This document shows, piece by piece, positions 1-5,741 of a stretch of 38,810 nucleotides of DNA (its first letter is position 1; each line of letters opens with the position of its first letter). Source of the stretch: a virus; IMG/VR virus record IMGVR_UViG_3300025131_010477, positions 1 to 38,810 of that record; one strand, given 5' to 3'. The translations under genes were made by a program, and so were the position numbers. Below the pieces are notes generated by a model that saw only the letters and a program-made list of their open reading frames with translations, made no database searches and was not told the origin of the DNA.

Positions 1-37
1 GGGCGTGGTTCGTGCTCTTGAGCGGTGCGGCGCGCAT
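1..37 (-). CDS. Possible start of a leftward gene, cut by the window edge
   Basis: On the minus strand an ATG at 37-35 opens a frame that runs off the left edge without a stop (12 codons visible). An AGGA sequence lies about nine bases upstream of the ATG. It starts 27 bases beyond the stop of the preceding leftward gene, which fits a second gene of the same leftward unit. Too little is visible to say anything about function. Confidence 0.3.
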   Translation of the reverse strand, partial: MRAAPLKSTNHA

Positions 38-64
38 CGTGGTGGGTCCTGTCGTCGGGTCCTG

Positions 65-622
65 CTACTTGATCGGCGCGGGCGCGGTCGCGGACTTCGT
101 CGCCCCGGTCGCGCGGTCGGCGGCGGATTGCGTGACGCTGTCGCTGTTCTTCTTCGCACGCGCCGCAACCTGCCCGAGCAGGGTCCGGATCGTGTCGAAG
201 TGCGAGGCGCGGGCGATCGAGACTTCGACCTGCCACTTCGCCGTGCTGCCGCACTTGACCCACGCGCCGTCACCGGAGCGCTCGACGATCTCACCGAACT
301 TCGGGCAGGACCGCTCGGGCAGGTCGACGGACGGCGTCACAATCTTCGCCTTCCGCAGCACGTCGACCGCGTCCGCGAACGCGAGGTCCACGATCTTCGC
401 GTTGATGAAGGACCGCGCCGCGTCGCGCGTCCCTTTCGGGCATTCCGCGATGCCGGGGGCGTCCAACGACAGGACCGCGGGCTCCACGCCATCGCGGAAG
501 ATCGCGACGTCACCGGTTGCGGTGTGCGTGACCAGCGACCACTTGACGGGTGCGTGGGGCGGGATGCTGCGGATCTTGTCGCGGAGCGCCTGAATCGCGT
601 TCTTCGTGCTGTTCTTCTTCAT
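65..622 (-). CDS. Hypothetical protein, leftward, Ala-rich C-terminus
   Basis: 185 residues, starting with a lysine- and asparagine-rich segment and ending in a low-complexity Ala/Thr/Ser/Lys tail (about the last 40 residues). The middle (residues 25-140) has a normal mixed alpha/beta composition. I do not recognise a family. The start at 622 is chosen because the frame upstream of it (to 826) encodes an unconvincing Arg/His/Pro-rich stretch; an in-frame ATG at 646 is possible and would add eight residues. It is the only complete gene transcribed leftward into this end of the window and is divergent from everything to its right, across a repeat-rich spacer. The long plus-strand frames over it are antisense shadows. 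Confidence 0.65.
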   Translation of the reverse strand: MKKNSTKNAIQALRDKIRSIPPHAPVKWSLVTHTATGDVAIFRDGVEPAVLSLDAPGIAECPKGTRDAARSFINAKIVDLAFADAVDVLRKAKIVTPSVDLPERSCPKFGEIVERSGDGAWVKCGSTAKWQVEVSIARASHFDTIRTLLGQVAARAKKNSDSVTQSAADRATGATKSATAPAPIK

Positions 623-822
623 GGTGTCATCCGATCTGCGGGTCATCGCCCGCGGTGCGTGCTCCCACGGTGGACGGACCGCCCCGCAGGACCGTATGAC
701 CCGCGGTGCCGCCGCCCTGTGTGTGTGTCCGTGCAAGCACGTCTGTAGCGTAGCATATGGTGACATCGTTAGGCAAAGTCGCAACCCCTTGGAATCGTTG
801 GGGAAATACGATAGTTTGAAAT

Positions 823-836
823 GCAAGCTAGCTTGC
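823..836. repeat. 14-bp perfect palindrome, copy 1
   Basis: GCAAGCTAGCTTGC, a perfect palindrome, repeated identically at 971-984. Copies of this size spaced 148 bases apart in a non-coding region look like binding sites for a dimeric DNA-binding protein. Confidence 0.7.
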
Positions 837-843
837 TCCCCTC

Positions 844-853
844 GGATACCCTA
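844..853 (+). promoter_or_regulatory. GGATACCCTA motif, copy 1
   Basis: The same 10-mer occurs inverted at 1192-1201 and again at 9141-9150, just before the LexA-like gene. All three copies are in non-coding DNA, which suggests a shared regulator site. The factor is unknown; the LexA-like protein is a natural candidate. Confidence 0.5.
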
Positions 854-970
854 CTTGACAGACGCTAATCGTGTCCGGACTTGACACCCGCATTTTTGTC
901 CATGCGAGGAGTCGCCCCGTTACGTGGACACCGCTAGACGTTTTCGCCGCACCGACGACCGATCCCCCTT

Positions 971-984
971 GCAAGCTAGCTTGC
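971..984. repeat. 14-bp perfect palindrome, copy 2
   Basis: Identical to 823-836; here the symmetry extends to 16 bp (970-985). Its half-site GCTTGC recurs at the ends of the 22-bp direct repeats further right. Confidence 0.7.
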
Positions 985-1016
985 ACGATCCACGGATCGG
1001 TCGACCCGCCGATCGA

Positions 1017-1120
1017 CCTACCGCAGGACGGCTTGCAACTCGAGGGGAGCGCCGCAACCCCTCCTGCCGAAGGGCAAGTTGCGGCGCGCCCCGCCTCCCC
1101 TGCCGCAGGACAGCTTGCGG
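1017..1120 (+). repeat. Three imperfect 22-bp direct repeats
   Basis: Units at 1017-1038, 1063-1084 and 1099-1120 share the pattern CCTGCCGCAGGACnGCTTGC, with about four differences in 22 between pairs. Unit spacing is 46 and 36 bases. Each unit ends in a TTGC half-site related to the 14-bp palindrome. The layout resembles operators or iterons; it is not a CRISPR array because spacers are short, unequal and only three units exist. Confidence 0.55.
1049..1087. other. Perfect 10-bp inverted repeat (stem-loop)
   Basis: GCGCCGCAAC at 1049-1058 pairs with GTTGCGGCGC at 1078-1087, with a 19-base loop in which CCC (1059-1061) can pair with GGG (1072-1074). It overlaps the second 22-bp repeat. There is no T-tract after it, so a simple terminator is unlikely. 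Confidence 0.5.
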
Positions 1121-1191
1121 GGGTGGTGGACTGTCGCTTGCGCTCATTGGGGGGCCAAGCCCCTCCGCGGCGCGCCCCGTGTGCACGGGCT

Positions 1192-1201
1192 TAGGGTATC
1201 C
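1192..1201 (-). promoter_or_regulatory. GGATACCCTA motif, copy 2 (inverted)
   Basis: Reverse complement of the motif at 844-853, about 80 bases upstream of the receiver gene. Together with the base before it, it matches the copy at 9141-9150 over 11 bases. Confidence 0.5.
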
Positions 1202-1243
1202 CGCTGCCTACATGACGGGGGCCCCGCGCGCGCCTGCAGTCGA

Positions 1244-1272
1244 TTCACCGGTCCGTGCGCCCATGCTACAAA
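1244..1272 (+). promoter_or_regulatory. Candidate promoter of the receiver gene, possibly leaderless
   Basis: TTCACC (1244-1249) and TACAAA (1267-1272) are separated by 17 bases, a sigma70-like arrangement. Transcription would start about seven bases later, at 1279-1280, which is the A of the ATG. No Shine-Dalgarno sequence is present before that ATG, which fits a leaderless message. Confidence 0.4.
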
Positions 1273-1279
1273 AGACGCC

Positions 1280-1822
1280 ATGACGTCCGAGACCTGCACC
1301 GCTTCCGCTGGCATCACCTGCTTACTCGTGGAGGACGATGCAGCGGTCGCAGGGCTAGTTCGCCGCTTCCTCCTCGACGCGCAGGTCATCATCGCGGGCT
1401 CGCTGTTCGAGGCCGAACGCCAGACTGCCACCTACGACTTCGACCTGATCATCGCCGACTCGAACCTCCCAGACGCCCGGGGCGCCGAGATCATCGAGGC
1501 GCTGCACGGCCAAGCTCCGATACTGGTGCTCACGGCCCACGAGGACGAACGGCTGCTTCGACTGTGCATCCGGGCTGGCGCGGACGACTTCCAGTCGAAG
1601 AGCACCATGCGCCGGCAGAATCTGCGCGAGCGCGTGCTGGTCATGCTCGCACGACGACGACGCGAAGCACAGGCAGCCGCGACGGCCGGACTGGGGTCGC
1701 TGATCGATGCGCGGGGTCCGCCGAACAGCCTCTACGACTCAGAGCGCAAGTTCGCGAAGCAGCTCCTTGAGCTGGAGCGGACAACCCGCTTGTCGGTATC
1801 CCGCTTCCTTGCCGCGGGGTAG
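1280..1822 (+). CDS. Stand-alone response-regulator receiver protein
   Basis: 180 residues. Residues 11-130 form a CheY-like receiver: acidic pocket E18/D19/D20, phospho-acceptor D60 in IIADSNLPD, switch Thr85 in VLTAHED, and conserved Lys107 in FQSKST. All key residues are present, so phosphorylation should be possible. The remaining 50 residues are Ala/Arg- and then Leu/Glu-rich helix with no recognisable DNA-binding or enzymatic output domain. The start is set by where receiver homology begins; the upstream extension of the frame is low-quality sequence. No histidine kinase is in the window, so it would have to work with a host kinase or act by sequestering phosphate or a partner. Confidence 0.85.
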   Translation: MTSETCTASAGITCLLVEDDAAVAGLVRRFLLDAQVIIAGSLFEAERQTATYDFDLIIADSNLPDARGAEIIEALHGQAPILVLTAHEDERLLRLCIRAGADDFQSKSTMRRQNLRERVLVMLARRRREAQAAATAGLGSLIDARGPPNSLYDSERKFAKQLLELERTTRLSVSRFLAAG

Positions 1823-1840
1823 CCGCGGTACAACGGAGCG

Positions 1841-2380
1841 GTGACCGAGCTGCTCGAAAAGTTGATCGACGTGCAGATCGCCGGGATCCGCGAGGCGATC
1901 GACGCTGGGTTCGAGGCGGCCAAGGAGCGGCATTCACGGCAAGAGCACGAGCTGGACACGCTTCGGGAGCGCATCAATGCGCTCCCGGCCGGCCAGGTCT
2001 CGGAGCTGGCTACGAAGCTGGCGACCTACGAAGCGCGGCACACACAGGCGCATGATCGGCTGGAGGAGCTGCGGCGGCTCGTGCTGGGTCCGGATCTCGA
2101 ATCCGGACTGCCTGCGCGGCTAGACGCGCTCGAGGCGCGGGCCCCGGCGCTCGCGCCGTTGACGGAGCACACGCCTCCGCTCGGTGAGCGCGTCGCGTCG
2201 ATGGAGCTCGAAGTCGCGGAGAACTCCAAGACGACGGCCGAGCTGCGTCGGTGGAAACGGCGCGTGCTCATCGCGCTCGGCAGTGGCGGCGGCATCGGCT
2301 TCCTGGGCGGCGGCGGCATGGAGAAGCTCGCCGTCTCGCTGCGGGCCGTGGTCGAGGCGCTGACCGGTGGCGGGGGCTGA
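1841..2380 (+). CDS. Coiled-coil protein with C-terminal membrane segment
   Basis: 179 residues from a GTG start; GGAG lies just upstream. Residues 1-140 are heptad-like and charged (predicted long coiled coil, Leu/Ala/Glu/Arg-rich). They are followed by a basic patch (RRWKRR) and a hydrophobic, glycine-rich stretch (about 145-165) that could span the membrane, leaving a short tail. A long coil plus one C-terminal membrane helix is seen in various phage membrane-associated proteins, but I do not recognise the family. It sits with two other small genes (2395, 2653), the second also membrane-bound, so a lysis or membrane role is possible but unproven. Confidence 0.7.
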   Translation: MTELLEKLIDVQIAGIREAIDAGFEAAKERHSRQEHELDTLRERINALPAGQVSELATKLATYEARHTQAHDRLEELRRLVLGPDLESGLPARLDALEARAPALAPLTEHTPPLGERVASMELEVAENSKTTAELRRWKRRVLIALGSGGGIGFLGGGGMEKLAVSLRAVVEALTGGGG

Positions 2381-2394
2381 GGCGGGACGGGGCG

Positions 2395-2634
2395 ATGGTC
2401 CCGGTCCGGGTGTTGCGGTTCAACGGGCGCCGGCGCGGCGGCGACTTGTACCTGCTCGCCGAATTCTGGCGAGAACGCATGCGCCCGCCAGGTGTCGCCG
2501 ACGCCGTGACGGCGCTACAGATGACGTGGCCGGCCTACCAGCAGGAGCGGTCCGTGATGCTCGCCTACATCGAGACACTGCTCGAGGATCTCGGCGACTA
2601 TCTCCAGAACCAGGTGGTTCTGGTGCCGGTGTAG
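2395..2634 (+). CDS. Small hypothetical protein (79 aa)
   Basis: Starts at an ATG 14 bases after the preceding stop, with GGCGGGACGGGG as a weak ribosome site. The N-terminus is beta-like and basic (VPVRVLRFNGRRRGG), followed by an amphipathic helical region with Trp and Tyr residues. No family recognised and no membrane segment. Spacing suggests co-transcription with both neighbours. Confidence 0.6.
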   Translation: MVPVRVLRFNGRRRGGDLYLLAEFWRERMRPPGVADAVTALQMTWPAYQQERSVMLAYIETLLEDLGDYLQNQVVLVPV

Positions 2635-2652
2635 TCGGAGGTACAGTGGCGC

Positions 2653-2913
2653 ATGCCGATCGTGGACGCCCAGCTCGCGCAAGCTGACCGGAACTACCGA
2701 CGGCGGTCGTCCGAGGTCGTAGGTATTCTCAGTGGGTTCATGTGGGCCGGGCTCGGCGCCACGCTGGGTGACTTGCTCGGGGCCCCCGGAGGGCTCGACG
2801 GCATGGCCTTTGGTCTCGGCGCTGGCGCGGCGTTCGCTTTCGGCTTCGGTCTGTTCCGGCTCCATCGAGCTGAGGTCCGCGTCCGCAAAGCCATGTGGGC
2901 TCGCCGCGAGTAG
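2653..2913 (+). CDS. Small two-helix membrane protein, holin-like
   Basis: 86 residues with two hydrophobic segments, about residues 22-43 and 50-70, Gly/Ala/Phe-rich and joined by a short loop (GAPGGLDG). The N-terminus is polar and the C-terminus strongly basic (RLHRAEVRVRK...). Size, two helices and charged tail fit a class II holin, but small two-helix proteins have many roles and no endolysin is nearby. GGAGG (2638-2642) precedes the ATG by about ten bases. Confidence 0.6.
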   Translation: MPIVDAQLAQADRNYRRRSSEVVGILSGFMWAGLGATLGDLLGAPGGLDGMAFGLGAGAAFAFGFGLFRLHRAEVRVRKAMWARRE

Positions 2914-2979
2914 CCACGAGATGCCGCGGCGATTTTGGCGGCGCCTCGCGCGCGCGTGACTGTCCGTACAGAAATTAGC

Positions 2980-2985
2980 TAGTCT
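2980..2985 (+). promoter_or_regulatory. Candidate -10 element for the Tat-signal gene
   Basis: TAGTCT just upstream of the palindromic operator-like site. The sequence TAGTCTGC occurs in an equivalent position before the terminase gene (9470-9477). No convincing -35 box is seen, so this is tentative. Confidence 0.3.
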
Positions 2986-2986
2986 G

Positions 2987-3012
2987 CCACACAGTTGTGT
3001 GGTACCACACAA
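2987..3012. promoter_or_regulatory. 18-bp perfect palindrome, probable operator
   Basis: TTGTGTGGTACCACACAA (2995-3012) is a perfect 18-bp palindrome ending three bases before the ATG at 3016. A third half-site, CCACACA (2987-2993), is the inverse of TGTGTGG (2996-3002), giving three interleaved half-sites. Position between a candidate -10 and the start codon suggests a repressor site or an mRNA hairpin covering the ribosome site. Confidence 0.6.
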
Positions 3013-3015
3013 GAG

Positions 3016-3324
3016 ATGGACGACGAGACCACGACCACGCGTCGCGACTTCCTCCGACGGGCGACCGGCGCCTGCCTGGCCGTTGCGGCCGTTGGCGCTG
3101 GCGCACTGCCGACCGTGACGCCACCCGGAGCGGCGATCCGGAACATCGTCGTCCGGTTCAACGGCCGTGAGGTCGGATACGCGGCAGCATGGACGATCTG
3201 CACACCGTCGCCGCTCGAGCACGTCGAGCTCGATGCTGGCGTGATCGCGGACCTGGCCCCGACCTCCTACGACGTCTCATTCACTGCAAGCGGCCGCCCG
3301 CGAAAGGACAAGAACGATGGGTAA
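3016..3324 (+). CDS. Small exported protein with Tat signal peptide
   Basis: 102 residues. Residues 8-33 form a textbook twin-arginine signal: TRRDFLRR, a moderately hydrophobic Ala/Val/Gly core, then AGALP as the likely cleavage area. The mature part (about 70 residues) begins Thr/Pro-rich, then looks beta-stranded with one Cys and ends in a basic, charged tail. Tat export implies the product folds in the cytoplasm, perhaps with a cofactor or partner, before export. I do not recognise the mature domain. The ATG at 3016 is preferred over the upstream TTG at 2995, because the latter lies inside the palindrome. The 3' end overlaps the next gene by eight bases. Confidence 0.7.
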   Translation: MDDETTTTRRDFLRRATGACLAVAAVGAGALPTVTPPGAAIRNIVVRFNGREVGYAAAWTICTPSPLEHVELDAGVIADLAPTSYDVSFTASGRPRKDKNDG

Positions 3325-3586
3325 GAAGCGAACGCCAACGGATGCCGCCAAGGCCAAGCACGCGCGGAGGAAGCTGCGGCTGGACGCGGCGGCCGCGCCG
3401 CGGAAGAGGGCCGAGGGCCAGCAGCAGCGGCGGGACGCGCGACGTGCGCAGCTCGAACGCGCGATCGGCAAGTGGGAGCACCGCATCGAGGGGCTGGGCG
3501 CTTGCATCGGCGACGCGAAGCGCGAGATCGCGACGATCGACCGGAACGCCAAGGTGGCCGCGACGCTCGCGGCGGCCGCGGAGTGA
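3317..3586 (+). CDS. Basic, Ala/Arg/Lys-rich coiled-coil protein
   Basis: 89 residues, very basic in the first half (KK, RRK, KR, RR clusters) and helical throughout, with heptad-like spacing in residues 45-85. AAAGGA (3304-3309) is a good ribosome site. The composition would suit nucleic-acid binding, but there is no specific domain to name. It overlaps the Tat-signal gene by eight bases. Confidence 0.6.
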   Translation: MGKKRTPTDAAKAKHARRKLRLDAAAAPRKRAEGQQQRRDARRAQLERAIGKWEHRIEGLGACIGDAKREIATIDRNAKVAATLAAAAE

Positions 3587-3589
3587 CGA

Positions 3590-3787
3590 ATGCCACGTGA
3601 CGACTTCGCAGAGCGGCAGGCGCAGCGCGCAGCCATCGAGCGCTGGCGGGCGACCTTCAAGCGCGCGGGCTTCGGCGACCACGCCATCGACTTCAGCTGG
3701 GTTCGTGCGCACGTGATCAATGCGATGGGCGCAGCGGTCGAGGCCGAGTTGTATCGTGACGCGCTGGAGCGGCAGAGTGATGGGTAG
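3590..3787 (+). CDS. Small hypothetical protein (65 aa)
   Basis: Helical, with mixed charge and several Trp and Phe residues (RWRATFKRAGF, DFSWVRAHV). The start lies three bases after the preceding stop and its end overlaps the next gene, so it is probably translated by coupling. No family recognised. Confidence 0.55.
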   Translation: MPRDDFAERQAQRAAIERWRATFKRAGFGDHAIDFSWVRAHVINAMGAAVEAELYRDALERQSDG

Positions 3788-4676
3788 AGCTGGCATGAGC
3801 GACGACGCGCTGGTCAGCTACGACAAGCTGCAGGCCATGTTGCGCCGCGACGACCTGTTGGGCGCGTCGCTCCGGGCGTCGCTCGAGCGGACCGAGGCGC
3901 TGCTCGCCGACCGATTCTTGCCGCCGCGTAGCGGCTTCACCGTTCGACTGAAAGGGACACGCATGCTGAAACCACAACACCTACGACACCTCCTCCGTTC
4001 GTCGCGGAAGCCGAAGCGCTCGGAGGAGCGCGGGCTCGACCTCCCGGACGCGGCCTGGCAGCTGCTCGACGACGGGGCCGAGCTCATGCTCCACGAGAAT
4101 CACGGCCCGTTCGTGATCGCCGACGGTGCGCTCGCGTGGCCGACCGAAGGCAAGCCGGCCGCGTACCTCGTCGACCGCGTCGTCGCGGAGTACGAAGCCA
4201 AGCGCGCCGCTGGTGGCAGCGCCGAGGTCGAGTGGTCCGGGGAGTGGCCGGTGGAGCCCGGCTTCTACTGGTTCTTCGGGCGCCGCGCGGAGGACCGCCT
4301 CTCGGAGCCTCCGGGCCTGCACGCTGCTCAGGCACAGATCATGGTGGAGTCGTTCCTCACGGCCGACGGCGAGCGCAAGTCGCGGGAGTTCCTGCTGGTG
4401 ACGAGCGACGGGCGCCCGGTCGTCCGCGGCCAAGGCTTCACGCACGGTATGTGGGCGCCGATTCAGGCGCCGGACGAGGACGAGCTCCCGATCGACATGC
4501 TCGCGTCGATGCCACCGCCGGACCCGCAGCAGGGCGGCGCGGTCGTGCACTGCGTCCGCGCCGGCCAGTCGCTCTGCGGCGCGCAGATCGGTCCGGGCGC
4601 GACCGTCGCCCGCGTCACCCAGCTCGCGCTGATCTCGTGCCCGACGTGCCGGGCGCAGGCGGAGCGCGTCGGATGA
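3780..4676 (+). CDS. Hypothetical protein with C-terminal zinc-ribbon-like cysteines
   Basis: 298 residues from the ATG at 3780 (GGAG at 3766-3769); an ATG at 3795 is an alternative. The middle (100-240) is mixed alpha/beta with a WPVEPGFYWFFGRR segment. The C-terminus has Cys258, Cys266 and a CPTC pair (287/290), a likely zinc site. A third in-frame ATG at 3963 (Met62) is preceded by AAAGGGA at seven-base spacing, the best ribosome site of the three, so a shorter 237-residue form is plausible. It starts the tightly coupled run that extends to 9015. Function unknown. Confidence 0.65.
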   Translation: MGRAGMSDDALVSYDKLQAMLRRDDLLGASLRASLERTEALLADRFLPPRSGFTVRLKGTRMLKPQHLRHLLRSSRKPKRSEERGLDLPDAAWQLLDDGAELMLHENHGPFVIADGALAWPTEGKPAAYLVDRVVAEYEAKRAAGGSAEVEWSGEWPVEPGFYWFFGRRAEDRLSEPPGLHAAQAQIMVESFLTADGERKSREFLLVTSDGRPVVRGQGFTHGMWAPIQAPDEDELPIDMLASMPPPDPQQGGAVVHCVRAGQSLCGAQIGPGATVARVTQLALISCPTCRAQAERVG

Positions 4677-4888
4677 CGAGCGCCGAGCGCCGGAACGCCG
4701 AGCGCGTACCGCGTCCGAGTCCCGGGCGCTTCATCCTGATGCGGCAGGATACGGACGTCGACACCTGGCGGTGGATGCTCGTGTTCCGTGGCTACACGTA
4801 CATGGCGTCGTCGTTCCTTCAGCTCGTGTGGATGTTCATCCGTTACGGCTGGGAGCGCGACGGCGCGCAGGGGAGGGCGGCACGATGA
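4673..4888 (+). CDS. Small hypothetical protein, possibly membrane-associated
   Basis: 71 residues, with ATGA overlaps at both ends. After a basic N-terminus the segment about residues 35-60 is aromatic and hydrophobic (MLVFRGYTYMASSFLQLVWMFI), long enough for one membrane helix although it contains an Arg. No family recognised. Confidence 0.55.
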   Translation: MTSAERRNAERVPRPSPGRFILMRQDTDVDTWRWMLVFRGYTYMASSFLQLVWMFIRYGWERDGAQGRAAR

Positions 4889-5739
4889 ACGTGGTGGAGA
4901 TGGTGAAGGCGCGACTCGCCGGCGTCCGCGCCGACGGGCTCGTGAACACGGAACTGGAGTGCGGCTGCGGCCTCGACGACTTCTACCCGTGCGGCACGAT
5001 CGGCATGGCGTGCAGAGCTGCGCTCTGTGACGACGACGGCGACGGCATGTTCTACGCGATCGGGACCGAGGACGCGGAGCGCGTCCGGCGGCGCCGCACC
5101 GAGGCCGCGTACCGGGCGTCCCGCGCCGAGGCGCTCGCGGAGACGTTCCGCGTCGGCGATCTGACCGAGCTTCGAGACGCCGACCACTTCGCGAGCGCGG
5201 TGCACCCGTTCATCGGGACGTGTCCCGGCTGCGAGGGGATCCGGCACCGGCATCCAGCGGGACCGTGTCCCGACTGCGACTCGGTCGAGCCCATAGAGCC
5301 GCTGCTGCACACGCCGCCCGCGTTCGACTGGCAGGGCGCGTCTGCGCCCGACCTCATCGACTTCGGCGAGGGTCACGTCGTCTCGCTGCGCCGGTGCGAC
5401 TGCGTGACGCGCGGCGAGCGGTGCATGGCGCGGACGATACCCAACGAGTTTCGGTGCGTCGTGCACCAGCCGATCATCACGGTCGAAGACGCGCTGCGCG
5501 GTCTCGAGCCCGTAGCGTGGGACAGGCTCGGCTTCGTCGCGATCGGCGATCGGCTGTCGATGTGGACGGGCGAGACGCGGACGGTGCTGCTTACGGGCGT
5601 CGACGCCGAGACGCTGCCGTTCGACGGACCGCAGCCGGAGGGCGCCGAGGCGTACCTAGTTCCGGAAGGCGACCTGCATACGGCGGAGCGCGCCGAGTTA
5701 CTCAACGGCGTTACGGCCGTCGCATTCGTGAAGGAGTGA
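4885..5739 (+). CDS. Cysteine-rich, probably multi-zinc protein of unknown function
   Basis: 284 residues with three cysteine groups: C26/C28 with C36, C43 and C48; a zinc ribbon CPGC (113/116) and CPDC (128/131) enclosing a His-rich turn; and C171/C173/C180/C191 with H194. Between the first two is a charged helix (60-105). The last 85 residues are beta-like with no cysteine. The arrangement predicts two or three bound metals and perhaps DNA, RNA or protein binding. ATGA overlap with the preceding gene fixes the start. I do not recognise a family. Confidence 0.65.
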   Translation: MNVVEMVKARLAGVRADGLVNTELECGCGLDDFYPCGTIGMACRAALCDDDGDGMFYAIGTEDAERVRRRRTEAAYRASRAEALAETFRVGDLTELRDADHFASAVHPFIGTCPGCEGIRHRHPAGPCPDCDSVEPIEPLLHTPPAFDWQGASAPDLIDFGEGHVVSLRRCDCVTRGERCMARTIPNEFRCVVHQPIITVEDALRGLEPVAWDRLGFVAIGDRLSMWTGETRTVLLTGVDAETLPFDGPQPEGAEAYLVPEGDLHTAERAELLNGVTAVAFVKE

Positions 5740-5741
5740 GC

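Larger units (their letters stand above)
623..1279. promoter_or_regulatory. Non-coding divergent control region rich in repeats
   Basis: About 650 bases between the leftward gene and the receiver gene with no believable coding frame: the open frames here are short, overlap on both strands and encode Arg/Pro/Ala-rich sequence. It holds two copies of a 14-bp palindrome, three imperfect 22-bp direct repeats, a perfect 10-bp stem, an inverted pair of the GGATACCCTA motif, two TTGACA boxes (855-860 and 881-886) and a direct repeat GCGGCGCGCCCC (1081-1092 and 1167-1178). The T/A-rich stretch near 740-830 is a likely place for the leftward promoter. A divergent promoter/operator region is the simplest reading; an origin or a partition site is also possible. 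Confidence 0.6.

Noticed and set aside
5-748. Long plus-strand frames opposite the leftward gene at the left end
   Set aside because: Arg/Gly/Leu-rich sequence typical of antisense frames in GC-rich DNA; the minus-strand frame has normal composition.
1017-1120. CRISPR-like array
   Set aside because: Only three imperfect units with unequal short spacing and no Cas genes; read as operator or iteron repeats.
871-1194. Short overlapping frames on both strands in the repeat region
   Set aside because: Low-complexity Arg/Pro/Ala sequence, no ribosome site, and they run through palindromes and direct repeats.
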